From Pseudomonas tritici (GTDB lineage Bacteria; Pseudomonadota; Gammaproteobacteria; Pseudomonadales; Pseudomonadaceae), in assembly GCF_014268275.3 (NCBI RefSeq), contig NZ_CP077084.1, forward strand, positions 2,480,001-2,544,000: a stretch of DNA of 64,000 nucleotides, written 5' to 3'. Shown here piece by piece: positions 34,391 to 46,100 of the stretch. The position numbers and the translations under genes are program-made. Position 1 is the first letter of the stretch, and the number at the start of each line of letters is the position of its first letter. The notes below the pieces were generated by a model that was given only the letters and a program-made list of their open reading frames with translations, did not search any database and was not told where the DNA came from.

Positions 34391-34822
34391 ATGGCGTTCC
34401 ACTTGCGCGCGGCGACGGACCACGACCTGGCGTTCGCGCGGACGTTGACTTTCGAAGCCATGAGCCGCTACTACGTGCAATACGGCCTGGTGTGGTCCAA
34501 CGATGGCTTTGATGTTGCCTGGGCGGGCCGTGAAAACTGGCTGATCTGCAATGATGACGTCGTGCTGGGTTTTATCAGCCTGAGCCGCGACAGTCGCGCG
34601 CTCTATATCCGTGAGTTGCATATGCTCGAGGCGTGTCGCGGGCTGGGCGCGGGCAGTTGGGTATTGGAGCAGATGGCAATCAAGGCTCAAGCCTTGGGTT
34701 TGTTACGCTTGACGGTGTTCAAGGGTAATCCTGCCAGGCAGCTCTATCAGCGCAGTGGGCTGAACGTTGTGGGTGAAGAGGATTGCTTCTGGCGCATGGA
34801 GCGTGCCTGTCAATCGAGCTAA
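34391..34822 (+). CDS. GNAT-family N-acetyltransferase
   Basis: A 143-residue acetyltransferase whose ATG directly follows the stop of the carbon-nitrogen hydrolase. The acetyl-CoA loop is EACRGLGAGSWVLEQMAIKAQ (residues about 78-98). The strand LRLTVFKGNPARQLYQRSGLNVVGEEDCFWRMER is typical of motif B and the C-terminus. Its acceptor is unknown. Tight coupling suggests it acts in the same small pathway as the hydrolase. Confidence 0.87.
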   Translation: MAFHLRAATDHDLAFARTLTFEAMSRYYVQYGLVWSNDGFDVAWAGRENWLICNDDVVLGFISLSRDSRALYIRELHMLEACRGLGAGSWVLEQMAIKAQALGLLRLTVFKGNPARQLYQRSGLNVVGEEDCFWRMERACQSS

Positions 34823-34914
34823 TCCCTGTGGTCCATTCTAATAAGCGCATACTGGGTACAGCAGGCGACTTTCTTGTTGTCGCTTCAACGTGTCAAACAG
34901 GAATATGCATTCAA

Positions 34915-35265
34915 ATGAGTGGAATTGGTTCGCGTTTGAGACAAGAAAGGGAGCGACTTGGCCTGTCGCAAAAAGTGTTTGGTGAAATTGGCGGTGTTGA
35001 AGCCAACGCACAGGGTAAGTACGAAAGCGGAGGGCGAGCGCCCAAGGCCGACTACTTGTCGCGTGTCGCCGAAAGAGGTGTAGACGTGTTGTACGTGCTG
35101 ACCGGTGAAACCACGCCGCTTCAACTGGAGAATCTCAGCCAGATTGAAGAAAAAGTACTGGGGGACTACCGCGCGATGTTCAAGGAAGACCAGGCTGCAA
35201 TCCGTCGTTTGACGTCTAGCCTTGCCGAGCATTGTGTGACGCATAACGGTAAAACCATGCCGTAG
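34915..35265 (+). CDS. XRE-family DNA-binding protein
   Basis: A 116-residue protein with an N-terminal Cro/CI-type helix-turn-helix (SRLRQERERLGLSQKVFGEIGGVEANAQGKYESGGRAPKADYLSRVAERGVDVLYVLTG). This form is common in prophage-type and stress regulators of Pseudomonas. The C-terminal 45 residues are helical and lack a known sensor domain. The ATG at 34915 has AGGA upstream at slightly long spacing. It stands alone before gacA, and its targets are unknown. Confidence 0.8.
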   Translation: MSGIGSRLRQERERLGLSQKVFGEIGGVEANAQGKYESGGRAPKADYLSRVAERGVDVLYVLTGETTPLQLENLSQIEEKVLGDYRAMFKEDQAAIRRLTSSLAEHCVTHNGKTMP

Positions 35266-35431
35266 CCCCGGGATTCCTGACCTGTTGCCCAGAAAATTGA
35301 GCCGTCCGGCCCGCACTGGGCGGCTACTGTGTGTGCTAACGCTATATATATGACGCTTGCAGCTAGGTCTGCGCCTAGGTTTTTTGCTAAGGTGTTCAGC
35401 AACCTATAAGACCATATCGCGAGGTGTCTGC

Positions 35432-36073
35432 TTGATTAGGGTGCTAGTAGTCGATGACCATGATCTCGTTCGTACAGGCATTACACGAATGCTGGCTGAC
35501 ATCGATGGCCTGCAAGTAGTCGGCCAGGCCGAGTCCGGGGAAGAGTCCCTGATCAAGGCCCGGGAGTTGAAACCCGATGTGGTGCTGATGGACGTCAAGA
35601 TGCCTGGTATCGGTGGTCTTGGCGCCACGACCAAGTTGTTGCGCAGCCACCCGGACATCAAAGTCGTGGTGGTGACCGTGTGTGAAGAGGACCCGTTCCC
35701 GACACGCCTGTTGCAGGCGGGTGCGGCCGGTTACCTGACCAAGGGCGCAGGCCTGGCGGAGATGGTGCAAGCGATTCGCCTGGTATTTGCGGGCCAGCGT
35801 TACATCAGTCCGCAGATTGCCCAGCAACTGGCCATCAAATCCTTCCAGCCCACCAGCGACTCGCCATTTGATGCGCTGTCGGAACGGGAAATCCAGATCG
35901 CCTTGATGATTGTCGGTTGCCAGAAGGTGCAGACGATTTCAGACAAGCTGTGCCTGTCGCCCAAGACCGTCAACACCTACCGCTATCGCATTTTCGAGAA
36001 GCTCGCCATCAGCAGTGATGTTGAATTGACCCTGCTCGCGGTGCGCCACGGCATGGTGGACGCCAGCGCCTGA
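35432..36073 (+). CDS. gacA: GacA/UvrY response regulator
   Basis: A 213-residue global regulator, partner of sensor GacS. It activates the RsmX/Y/Z small RNAs and so secondary metabolism and biofilm traits. The receiver starts [20 protein letters not shown] with D54-like phospho-acceptor in [10 protein letters not shown], and the C-terminal LuxR-type helix-turn-helix is [37 protein letters not shown]. The start is TTG at 35432, as known for P. fluorescens gacA. It yields the exact family N-terminus, with CGAGGTG upstream. uvrC begins 1 nt after its stop, the conserved gacA-uvrC arrangement. Confidence 0.97.
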   Translation: MIRVLVVDDHDLVRTGITRMLADIDGLQVVGQAESGEESLIKARELKPDVVLMDVKMPGIGGLGATTKLLRSHPDIKVVVVTVCEEDPFPTRLLQAGAAGYLTKGAGLAEMVQAIRLVFAGQRYISPQIAQQLAIKSFQPTSDSPFDALSEREIQIALMIVGCQKVQTISDKLCLSPKTVNTYRYRIFEKLAISSDVELTLLAVRHGMVDASA

Positions 36074-36074
36074 C

Positions 36075-37898
36075 ATGACCACATTGTTTGATCCAAGTGC
36101 TTTCCTCTCGACCTGCAGTGGCCGCCCCGGCGTGTACCGCATGTTCGACAGTGAGGCGCGCCTGCTGTATGTCGGCAAAGCCAAGAACCTGAAGAACCGT
36201 TTGGCGAGCTACTTTCGCAAGAGCGGTCTTGCGCCCAAGACCGCTGCGCTGGTGGCGCGTATCGCCCAGGTCGAAACCACCATCACCGCCAATGAAACCG
36301 AGGCGTTGCTGCTCGAGCAGACGCTGATCAAGGAATGGCGGCCGCCGTACAACATTCTGCTGCGTGACGATAAATCCTACCCCTACGTGTATTTATCCGA
36401 CGGTAATTTCCCACGCCTGAGCATTCATCGTGGCGCGAAGAAGTCGAAGGGCAAGTATTTCGGACCCTATCCCAGCGCCGGCGCGATCCGCGAAAGCCTG
36501 AGCCTGCTGCAAAAGACCTTTTTTGTGCGCCAGTGCGAAGACAGCTTCTACAAGAACCGCACCCGGCCGTGTCTGCAGTACCAGATCAAACGCTGCAAGG
36601 CACCCTGCGTGGGACTGGTTGAGCCGGCCGAGTACGCCGAGGATGTGCGCCATTCGGTGATGTTCCTCGAAGGACGCAGCAATGCGCTCACCGACGAACT
36701 CTCCAGCGCCATGGAGCAAGCTGCCAGCACCCTGGATTTCGAGAAGGCCGCCGAACTGCGCGATCAGATCTCCCTGCTGCGTCGCGTGCAGGACCAGCAG
36801 AGCATGGAAGGCGGCACCGGCGACGTCGACGTGATCGCAGCCTTCGTTAACCCGGGTGGTGCGTGTGTGCACCTGATCAGCGTGCGTGGCGGGCGGGTGT
36901 TGGGCAGTAAGAATTTCTTCCCGCAGACCGGTATCGACGAGGAGGTCGCCGAAGTCATGGCGGCATTCCTTGGCCAGTACTACGTCAGCAGCCCCGAGCG
37001 CGACCTGCCAGCGGAGCTGATCGTCAACGTGGTGCATGAAGACTTCCCCACGCTGATCGAGGCGATCCACGAACTGCGCGGCCGCGAGCTGGATATCAGC
37101 CACCGCGTACGCGGCACCCGCGCGCGCTGGCAGCAATTGGCCGTGACCAATGCCGAACAGGCCCTGGGAGCGCGCCTGGCCAATCGACAGCATGTCGCAG
37201 CACGCTTCGATGCCCTGGCCGAAGTCCTCAACCTGGACGAGCCGCCACAGCGTCTTGAGTGCTACGACATCAGCCACTCCAGCGGCGAGGCCACCGTGGC
37301 GTCCTGCGTGGTGTTCGGGCCGGAAGGGCCGATCAAATCCGATTACCGGCGCTATAACATTGAAGGTGTCACCGCTGGCGATGACTATGCGGCCATGCAC
37401 CAGGCCCTTACGCGACGGTTCAGCAAGCTGAAGGAAGGCGAGGGCAAACTGCCCGATATCCTGCTGGTGGACGGTGGCAAAGGCCAGCTGTCCATGGCTC
37501 GCGATGTGCTCAACGAACTGGCCGTGCCCGACCTGATCCTGCTCGGCGTCGCCAAGGGCGCCACACGCAAAGCCGGTTTCGAAACGTTGTACTTGAATGA
37601 TGCCGCCCACGAGTTCACCTTGAAGGGCGACTCGCCTGCGTTGCATTTGATTCAGCAGATCCGCGACGAAGCCCACCGTTTCGCCATTACCGGCCACCGT
37701 GCCCGCCGAGGTAAAACCCGGCGAACGTCAACCCTGGAAGGGGTGGCGGGGGTTGGGCCGACACGGCGTCGCGACTTGCTAAAACATTTTGGTGGCTTGC
37801 AGGAGCTGTCCCGTGCCAGCATTGACGAAATAGCCAAAGCACCCGGTATCAGTAAAAAGCTCGCTGAGTTGATTTATGCGAACCTGCATAGCGAATAG
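36075..37898 (+). CDS. uvrC: UvrABC excinuclease subunit C
   Basis: A 607-residue nuclease of nucleotide-excision repair that cuts on both sides of a lesion held by UvrB. An N-terminal GIY-YIG domain ([25 protein letters not shown], residues 15-40) makes the 3' cut. A UVR motif near 210-240 binds UvrB. The RNase H-like domain with [10 protein letters not shown] makes the 5' cut. Tandem helix-hairpin-helix motifs end the protein ([16 protein letters not shown]). It is co-transcribed with gacA and followed by pgsA. Confidence 0.97.
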   Translation: MTTLFDPSAFLSTCSGRPGVYRMFDSEARLLYVGKAKNLKNRLASYFRKSGLAPKTAALVARIAQVETTITANETEALLLEQTLIKEWRPPYNILLRDDKSYPYVYLSDGNFPRLSIHRGAKKSKGKYFGPYPSAGAIRESLSLLQKTFFVRQCEDSFYKNRTRPCLQYQIKRCKAPCVGLVEPAEYAEDVRHSVMFLEGRSNALTDELSSAMEQAASTLDFEKAAELRDQISLLRRVQDQQSMEGGTGDVDVIAAFVNPGGACVHLISVRGGRVLGSKNFFPQTGIDEEVAEVMAAFLGQYYVSSPERDLPAELIVNVVHEDFPTLIEAIHELRGRELDISHRVRGTRARWQQLAVTNAEQALGARLANRQHVAARFDALAEVLNLDEPPQRLECYDISHSSGEATVASCVVFGPEGPIKSDYRRYNIEGVTAGDDYAAMHQALTRRFSKLKEGEGKLPDILLVDGGKGQLSMARDVLNELAVPDLILLGVAKGATRKAGFETLYLNDAAHEFTLKGDSPALHLIQQIRDEAHRFAITGHRARRGKTRRTSTLEGVAGVGPTRRRDLLKHFGGLQELSRASIDEIAKAPGISKKLAELIYANLHSE

Positions 37899-37931
37899 AA
37901 TGCCCTTTCCACCTCGTAGCCAGTTGTGCCG

Positions 37932-38492
37932 ATGAATATCCCTAATCTGATCACCGTTCTACGCGTCCTGCTTATCCCTATTTTCATTCTGTTGTTCTAT
38001 TTGCCGTACGAATGGAGCTATATGGCCTCCAGCTCGGTGTTTGCGTTTGCCGCCGCCACCGACTGGCTCGACGGCTACCTGGCACGTCGCCTGGAGCAGA
38101 GCACCCCGTTCGGCGCGTTCCTCGACCCCGTGGCCGACAAGCTCATGGTGGCCGTCGCCCTGGTCCTGCTGGTGCAGGAACACGGCAACCTGTGGCTGAC
38201 CCTGCCGGCTGCGGTGATCATCGGCCGCGAGATCGTGGTGTCGGCCCTACGCGAATGGATGGCTGAAATCGGCGCCCGCGCCCACGTGGCCGTCTCCAAC
38301 ATGGGCAAATGGAAAACCGCCGCGCAAATGCTCGCATTGGTGATTCTGCTGGCCAACCCGTCGGATTTCTCTTTCTGGGTCCTGACCGGCTATGCCTTGC
38401 TGCTCATCGCCGCCGGCCTGACCTTGTGGTCCATGCTCCAGTATTTGCGCGCCGCCTGGCCGCATCTGCGTACCACTGTTGAAAAGAAATAA
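37932..38492 (+). CDS. pgsA: CDP-diacylglycerol--glycerol-3-phosphate 3-phosphatidyltransferase
   Basis: A 186-residue inner-membrane enzyme that makes phosphatidylglycerol phosphate, the precursor of phosphatidylglycerol and cardiolipin. The CDP-alcohol phosphatidyltransferase motif D-G-x2-A-R-x8-G-x3-D-x3-D is intact as [28 protein letters not shown], and four to five helices follow. The ATG at 37932 gives the conserved start [18 protein letters not shown]. The gene lies between uvrC and tRNA-Gly, the usual order in Pseudomonas. Confidence 0.97.
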   Translation: MNIPNLITVLRVLLIPIFILLFYLPYEWSYMASSSVFAFAAATDWLDGYLARRLEQSTPFGAFLDPVADKLMVAVALVLLVQEHGNLWLTLPAAVIIGREIVVSALREWMAEIGARAHVAVSNMGKWKTAAQMLALVILLANPSDFSFWVLTGYALLLIAAGLTLWSMLQYLRAAWPHLRTTVEKK

Positions 38493-38512
38493 AACTTTTT
38501 TGAATCAAGGGG

Positions 38513-38540
38513 TTGACGGGTTCTGATATTTCTATAGAAT
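38513..38540 (+). promoter_or_regulatory. Sigma-70 promoter of tRNA-Gly
   Basis: TTGACG (-35, 38513-38518) and TAGAAT (-10, 38535-38540) are separated by 16 bp. The tRNA begins 15 nt after the -10 box. Confidence 0.75.
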
Positions 38541-38555
38541 GCGCACCACCAAGAC

Positions 38556-38632
<77 letters not shown>

Positions 38633-38640
38633 CATTCAGA

Positions 38641-38669
38641 AAAAGCCACTCAAATGAGTGGCTTTTTTT
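38641..38669 (+). terminator. Terminator after tRNA-Gly
   Basis: AAAAGCCACTC and GAGTGGCTTTT pair around AAAT and are followed by further T residues. It ends tRNA-Gly transcription, and may also act on the minus strand because the stem is preceded by a run of A. It would have come with the island. Confidence 0.85.
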
Positions 38670-38809
38670 GTGCCTGAGAAATACCCGCACTCATTTCGAT
38701 AGGATGCTTTTGGCCAAAAAACGGACCCTGTCTTGGACGTTCAGTTTCCAAGAAGGACACCCTCAAGGGCTGGAGTTCGATTGAGGTCAAGGCGCCTGTA
38801 GTTAGCGGT

Positions 38810-40168
38810 TCATTTATGAAGTGTCTTTTGCTGAGCAGTAATTGTTTCTACGCCCGGCTCGGAAATATTCGTTTCTTTAAGTGGGACTTCGCCTACCGAA
38901 AGCGCACGCTCTATGAGTAACTCGCTGCCTTTGTCTTTCAATAAGTCCTGCAGTCGCTGGAATTCGCCGCACCAGATGGTTTCAATGTCGCGATCCCGTG
39001 CCCTATCGCGATCGCTGCTGAGGGCTACAGCGCGAACCTGCAGGCGGCCATTGTCGGCTTTTCCACCCACTTCCACTCCATAACCGGGGGTAGCGGCTTT
39101 GCGCAGTACGATCTTGCCGGTTTCTGCCCAGGCAGTCGCCATGCCTTCGCGCACTTCGTAGCCGAGGCTGGCCAAGCCGCTGAGCACGGCTTCGCGGCGG
39201 GCGAGGGCGGCCTGGTCCTGTAAGTGGGAAGCGATAAGCGCTTTACACTGCTCGATCAATCCGGTGGTTATCGAAAGCTCGGTGTCGGTTGTAAAAGCGC
39301 CAATATGATCGAGCAGGGTCGCGTGTTCGATGCCTGTGTAGGTTTTGACTTCGCTGGCCAGATCCTGCAGTTGTTCGAGACACTCGCGTTGGCGTCGGAA
39401 GTTTCGGGTGGACGCGGCGAGGTCGAGTACTAGGCTGTCAAGCAGCAGGTTGCGTCGCTTAGCATCGGTTTGCGTTTCAGCTCTTTCCAGTGCCAAGAGG
39501 AACGGCGCGGCACATTCAGCGCCTTGCAACAGTTGCAGCTCCACGATGTGGCGGTCAATGCGTAGCAGCCGTGCGTCGCGCGTTGCATCCGGTTCCCGGG
39601 CCGCAATCCATTCGCGCAGGGAAACCTCGGGTTCGTCGACCTTGAGTTGCTGCGCCAGGGCGCGTTGGGTATCGCTCAGAGCTGGCTCCTCGCTTGCCTT
39701 GCTCAAGTGGGCGAAACCCTCGGCTAGCAGACGTTCGGCATCTTCCCGACTGGCACCGCTGGCCAGTCGTAAGAGAGACTCCAGCAAGGCCTTATCGACG
39801 TTTTCGGGGTTGGCTTGCAAGGCGTCAAGCAGGGTTTTTGCGTTTTCCTGGACGCGTCGGTCGCGTTGGCGTCGCTCGGCGGCACGAATTATCGCGCGTT
39901 CTTCGCGGTCCTCCAGGTCACGGCGCAGGTGCTCGATTTCCACTGGTACGGCCTTCTGCAGTTCCGCCAATCGGTCTTCTGCCAGCAGAGTGCGAAGGCG
40001 AGTGTGTCGCTCCAGGAAGGCTGAGCGCTCCTGGTCACTAAGTTCGCCCAGCCTTGTGGCCTGTGTCTGCCAGCGGTCCACGGCGCGTTCCAGGCGTTGC
40101 ATGTGGCCCTCACAAATGGCGATGATTTCTTCGCGGGTAACAATGCGAACGACCTTGGGACCACTCAT
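38810..40168 (-). CDS. Coiled-coil protein of the island operon, unknown
   Basis: A 452-residue soluble protein that I cannot assign. Residues about 15-340 are almost wholly charged and helical (for example LRRDLEDREERAIIRAAERRQRDRR), consistent with long coiled coils. The C-terminal 110 residues include strand-like stretches (KIVLRKAATPGYGVEVGGKADNGRLQVRAVALS), suggesting a small globular domain. It is the last gene of the operon. Its ATG overlaps the stop of the giant helicase gene by 4 bp, so the two are translationally coupled and probably act in one complex. It may be a scaffold or clamp-like partner, by inference only. Confidence 0.8.
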   Translation of the reverse strand: MSGPKVVRIVTREEIIAICEGHMQRLERAVDRWQTQATRLGELSDQERSAFLERHTRLRTLLAEDRLAELQKAVPVEIEHLRRDLEDREERAIIRAAERRQRDRRVQENAKTLLDALQANPENVDKALLESLLRLASGASREDAERLLAEGFAHLSKASEEPALSDTQRALAQQLKVDEPEVSLREWIAAREPDATRDARLLRIDRHIVELQLLQGAECAAPFLLALERAETQTDAKRRNLLLDSLVLDLAASTRNFRRQRECLEQLQDLASEVKTYTGIEHATLLDHIGAFTTDTELSITTGLIEQCKALIASHLQDQAALARREAVLSGLASLGYEVREGMATAWAETGKIVLRKAATPGYGVEVGGKADNGRLQVRAVALSSDRDRARDRDIETIWCGEFQRLQDLLKDKGSELLIERALSVGEVPLKETNISEPGVETITAQQKTLHK

Positions 40169-43100
40169 TGGCAGATTTCCGTATCAACTGAAGTAGGGCT
40201 GGGTTGCGGCGGTTGCTCGGCTTGCATGGCGTATTCGATTGCTTCACGCAGTCGTGAGCGTTCGCTGTCGCCGCTGTGATACCAGGCTTGCGACGACACA
40301 CGATGGATGTGCGGGATGGCGCGGTGCAGCACGGACGGGCGCCAAATTTCCCGGGCGCGGGCACGTTCCAACAGATTATGGCAAGGCGCATCGCACTCGA
40401 TGCCTATTGCGTACAGGCCCGTGCTTGGATTCTCGATGGCGAAATCGAGCCCGAAAGCGTCGCCTTCACTGGCGGGAGCCGCCTGCCATCCCAGGGAATG
40501 AATGAATTCACCGACCAGCCTGACAAAACCATCACTTTGCTGACCTTGCTCACGACGCTGGCTGCTGCTGCGGTCGGTCTGCAGGCGCTCCAGCAACTTG
40601 GTGCTGTTGCTGAACTCGCCCGAGGAGAGCGCGCGAGCATATTCCAGATAGCCTTGCAGATAGTCTCTCGGGCTGTTGGGCGCGCGGTGCGTGTTTAGCA
40701 TGTCCGAGATATCGGCGATTGGCATCGACGTGATCATCACCACCTTGCGACGCGCGCGGGTCACCGCCACGTTCAGGCGTCGTTCGCCCCCCGTCTGCCC
40801 CAGTACGCCGAAGCTACGGCGGAATGTGCCTTGGCTGTTGCGCCCAAAGGTGGAGGAGAAGACGATGATGTCGCGTTCATCCCCCTGCACGTTCTCCACG
40901 TTCTTGACGAACACCGACATATCCTCGCCGTCTTCGCTGCGCTCGCGCTCCTGGGCGTAGGCGGCGCGGAACAGTTCATCCTGCTCTGCACGCTGCTCCA
41001 AGTGCTCCTCGATGAGGTCAGCCTGCTTGCGGTTGAAGGTGACGACACCCACCGAAGGGCGCTGGTCGTAGGGCTTCTGCCACAATTCGCTCAGGTACTC
41101 GACGACCCGTTCGGCTTCCTGGGCGTTACTCTGGTTCTGATACAGCCCGCCGACCTGGATCAGCTCCAGCGGCTTAATGCGTTGGATGTTCGCCTGCGGG
41201 TGACGGACCGGAACGTTCAGGCGATTGCCATAGAACGAAGCGTTGGAAAAGCCGATCAGTTCACGGTAGGCCGAACGGTAGTGGATCTGCAATGTGGTGC
41301 TGGGCAGGGCGTTGCGCGCCAGCTGCAGCAGGTCGGGACAATCCTTGATCTCACGACGGTTCCAAGTGTCTTCGAACGCTTCGCGCTGTTCCTCATCCGC
41401 GTCGTCGTCAGGTTCGTCGCCGTCAAACACTTCGGCTTCGTCGCTTTCGATGCGACTGGAAAAGAATGCCGTCGGCGGCATTTGCTTTTCATCGCCGCTG
41501 ACAACAGTGACCTGACCGCGGAACAGGGTCGGCAGGGCGAACTCAACCGGCATCTGCGAGGCTTCGTCATAGATGACTGTATCGAACAGGCCTGCCTTGA
41601 GCGGCAGTACACGACTGGCGACGTCCGGGTTCATCAGCCACACCGGACGCAGGCTCATCAAACCGAGGTTACTACCCAGTTCGATGAATTCACGCAGGCG
41701 CCGCGAGCGTTTGCCAGTCAGGCGGGTAACATCCTCCCATTGTTTGCGATTGCCCAGGTTATCGAGGTTGATGCCTTTGGCCAGCAGCTCACGATTGAGC
41801 AGCCGCATCTGTGCGTCGGCTTGCGCGAGGCTGCCGACTTTGGCGCGGGCTTCGTCCTGGCTGAGCAGCAGTTCGGGATTGGTTTGCTCTACGCGGTGTT
41901 TCCAGCCCAGTCGGGCTTCGCGGTTGAGCAGGCGCCGCACTTCGGCTTCAAGTTGCTCGGGCGCAATGTTGTCCAACTGTTCCTGGCGTTGGCGCAGCAA
42001 TGCGAGCAGCTCCAGGTCGGCTGCTGTCAACTGAGCGGCGCGCCCGCGGAATGCCTGGTAGGCGGCCAGGAAGGGCAGCGCTTCATGCAGCCGATCAAGA
42101 GACAGTTGATTGCTCAGATTGTGCTCGATGGCGTGCTGCAGTTGCTGCACCAGTTCTTCGCCCAGCCAGTCGCCGAGTATCTTGAGTTGCTCGAGGCTGG
42201 ATTGGCGAACGCCATGGCGCATCAGCGAAGCATCGAGATCGCTGAGCAGCGCCTCGAGATGGTGTTTGTCGCCGGCGAGGGCGGCCTCGTCGGCCTGCCG
42301 AGCGCGAGGCGATTGCGCCAGCGCCATGGCCAGAGCCTGGATTTCCAGCAGGTGGCGGATGTCGCTCTTCACGAAGCTGATCAATTCCAGGCAGGCTTGC
42401 TGACTCACAGCTTCCAGTTCCAACGCCTGGTGCAGCGTACTCAACTCGGCGCGCAATGGTCGCCACTGGCTTTCAAGGCGGATGGCTGCCTGTAGGGTTG
42501 GTAGTGCTTCAATAACACGGCTTTCTCCCTGGCCCTGAAGGAAATTGCGCAGTCGGTTGCGCCGCAACAGATTCATCGGGTTGATGTTCGCCAACCAGGA
42601 CCGGGTTGCCATGACCTTGGTGCAGTCTTGATCCAGATGCCTGAGGGCCTTGTTTTCGAGCAGGCAGAGGGCCGGTGACAAGGCGGGGGCGTAGTGGTCC
42701 TGATCCAGTTGGCCGAGTTGCTGATCCAGTTGCTGTAGTTCACCGAGAATCGACTCTCCCCGTGGAGGTTGGTCCGCTTCGCGGCTGCGGAAAAGCGGTA
42801 GCCAGCGCGCAAGGCGCAGACGTTGCTCTTGCTTCAGGTCGAGCAGGGCAGCGACATGGGCCGCTATCCAGTTACGGTACGGCGCCGGGTCGTCGATTTC
42901 GAAGCTGGCAGGGTGTGCTTGCAGCGTGGCCTGACGGTTGTGTTCGGCTTGGGTGAAACTGTGCAGATTGTCGGTGAAAGCCTGCAAAGTCGCCCGGTCG
43001 GCGGCGAACGACTGCAACTGGGCCAATGGGCTGCCTTCGTAGCGTGCGGGTAACCACAGGCGAATCAGAGGGGCGCAGCTTTCTTCCAAGCGTGTCAGGC

Positions 43101-46100
43101 TGGCGAGGTCCAAGGAGGCCAGGCGTTGGCGCAGGGCCGGAAACTCGAGCGGGGCCGGGCCGGATTCCAATTCAATTAACTCGCCGAGCAGCCTGCGATA
43201 GCTGAGGCCGGTATTCTCATCCAGGCGATGCAGGCTCTGGTGGAAGCGGTCGAGCTCGCCCTCCAGGGCCTCGATGCGGGCCGCGACCTGCTCGCGCTGG
43301 CGCTGCCAGCCCTGAGCCTGGCTGCCGTTCGTGAACAGGCTTTCCAGTTGTTCGCGAATACCGCGGATGACGGGCTCGCGGTCTCGGTTCACGTCATTGA
43401 GCATGACGATGCGTTGGCCAAGGCCCTCGGCGACCAGGCGTTTGTACACCACCTCGAGCGCCGCATGCTTCTGGCAGACGATAAGCAAGCTGCGCTGGCG
43501 GCCGATGGCGTCGGCGACCATGTTGACGATGGTCTGGCTCTTGCCGGTTCCAGGCGGCCCCTCGACCAGCAGTCCCGGGCTTTGTCGGGCCTGGATCACG
43601 GCCGCTTCCTGGGAGGGGTCGCTGGCCACGGTGAAATAGCGTTGCAGCTCGCCTGGAGGTGTCTCGTGCGTGGTTTCATCGGCGGTCTTGAGGCGCAACG
43701 CCGTTTCCAGGCCGGTACCGGCGGGCGACAGGGTTTTCAGTTGGCGCAGGTCCTCCCCGATGGCTTGTCCCATGAAGGTCACGTGAAACAGCACCGCCGC
43801 GCAGTCCAGCTCGTCTTGGTAGGGCGCGATCTCCACGCTGCTGGCGGGCAGGTTGCCAAGGGCGCGTGAGCGAATGGTGGCGAGCATGCCGAAGGCGTCC
43901 ATCACATCCGTCGCACGAATTGACGAGCGGCCCAGCAGTTCATCGACGGTCTTGCGCCAACGTTTGCAGGTTTCGGCGCCGAGCACGCTTTCCAACGCGG
44001 GGTTGAGCCGCACTTCCTCGCGCTCACTGTCAAACGCCAAGGCGGCGTGACCACGAGAACCCAGTTCCAGCAGCAGCTTCACTGGCCATAGCAGCAGCGG
44101 GATAATCCGTGTGCGCGTGGTGCCGCGAGGGTCGCGATTGAGCAGGAAAGGGAAGCCCAGGTACAGGCCGTCGATGCCGGTGTCGCGTTTGTACAGCGCG
44201 CTTTGCCGGTACAGGGCATGCAGGCGCGATTCCAGCTGGCCGTTGAGCTGAAAACTCTCTGGGTCGAGGCTCACTGCCCGGGCATTACGTTGCAGCAGGT
44301 GATCGAGCAAAGCCGCGGCCGGACTGCGCTCGCTGTTCAGTTCACTGATGTCGACCCGTGCGGTGGTCTTGCCGATGCTCATACGCACCAGTGGCCCGCG
44401 CATCACTGCGGTCACCACCTTCTTCTCGAAGAAGTCGAGGATCTGTGAGACGTACTGCTGTTTCTGTGGTTCCAGCCAATGACTGGACGGGATGGCCAGC
44501 AACACCAGTGCCTGGGCCAACGGCATACGTCGCTCCAGGCGGAACTGCTCGGCCCACTCGTCCACTGCCGGCACGCCACACCGGGCAAAGCCTTGGATGC
44601 GTTCATCGACACTGCGGTACAGCTCAAGTCGCGAATGCAACAGCAGTTGGGTTGCCGCTTCGGAGTCGAACCAACCGACATCGGCAGCCCTGGCGAGCTC
44701 GGCGGCGGCCTCTACGATTGAGGCCCCCGAACGGAACTGACTGATCGCCGCGCTGAGCAGCACGATCAGGTCTTCTTCGGCGATCACCCGGCGCTCCGAC
44801 AGAGAGCTCAGTCCCGGATGGTCGGTGTCTGGAAACAGGCGTTGGCGCTCTTGCCATTGCGTGGACAGCTTGGCTCGCGAGGTCGATAGCAGGAATATCC
44901 GCAGTTGTTCTTCGACCAACTCGATGTGTTGGTGCAGGGCACGCTGACGTACGTTTTCGGCGCGGGATTTGAGACGCGACAGCCAGTTGTCGGTCTGCAA
45001 TTGCTCAAGCAGGTCCGGGACCGACCCGCTGATCAGACGATAGCCTTCCAGTGGGTGCTCCAGTAGCCATCCTGGTGTGACGATGTCGCCACGATGAATC
45101 AACGGGATTTCCGGATTGAGGATTCTCAGCGCCAGCATTAGACGGAAATCGTCCTCGATCCCTTCGTGCTGAACGACCTGACGCAAGCCGGCGACTAGAG
45201 AGGGGGCGAGACTGACCTGCTCGGCCCAGGTCACGATCACACCGCGCAGCAAATGGTCCAGAGCCTGTTGCCAGTTATCCGCCTGGGCTGCCGCCAGGGC
45301 GAATACGCCGGGCTTGTGGAAGCGGCGCTCGCCCAGCAGCAGGGTCGCACCTTCACCTTCGTCCGTTTGCTGGACGGAAGAGGCCGGAGCCTCGACCGTA
45401 ATACCGTTGAGCCAGCCTTCGACCTGTGGCCATTGCCAGCGTTGATGACGGTCGCGCGCCAACAGACCTCGCAGCAGCAGGTGCAGGCGCGGGTCGAGGT
45501 CGTTGGGGATCGGTACTCCGTTGGCCAGCACGTGAATAAGAAATGCATTGGCATTGATGCCGTCGAAGCAGGCGCCCTGGGTCAGTTGCTCAAGCAGGAT
45601 CATGCCCAGGCTCCACCAGTCCGAGGCAGCCGCAACGCCGCCTGCGATGGCTTCGGGCGCCATGTAGCGGCTGGTTTCCAGTGGCGATACGATGTCCAGG
45701 TCGAACTCGGACAGGCGTGCCGAGCCGAAGCCGCTGATGACCAGGTCCAGCGGTTCGCGGGAACGTACCAGCAGGCTGGCTGGGCGCAGGTCACGATGGC
45801 GCAGGCCAGCCTCGTTGAAAGCGTGCAGCGCCAGGCCCAGTTCGTTGACCACATGGTGCACGCTGTCGCTGTCGCGGATCACGCTGCCAAGTTCTGCCAG
45901 GCTCCCGCCGGTGAGTTCTTCAATGACCTCATAGGCACGGTCATCCCAGCGGCCGGTGGCAATGATTTCGGGGACGTGCTCGCGTGGCAGTCGGCGGATC
46001 ACATCATAGATCGCCGGGTCCGGTTCGGCGCCAGGTCGATACAGGGTCAGGACCGCTTGTTGCGCGGTTTCCTCGTGCTTGGCGAGGTATCGTTCTCGCA

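Noticed and set aside
40831..42495. 554-codon open frame on the plus strand opposite the giant helicase gene
   Set aside because: Antisense shadow of a strongly supported gene. No ribosome-binding site and no family motif.
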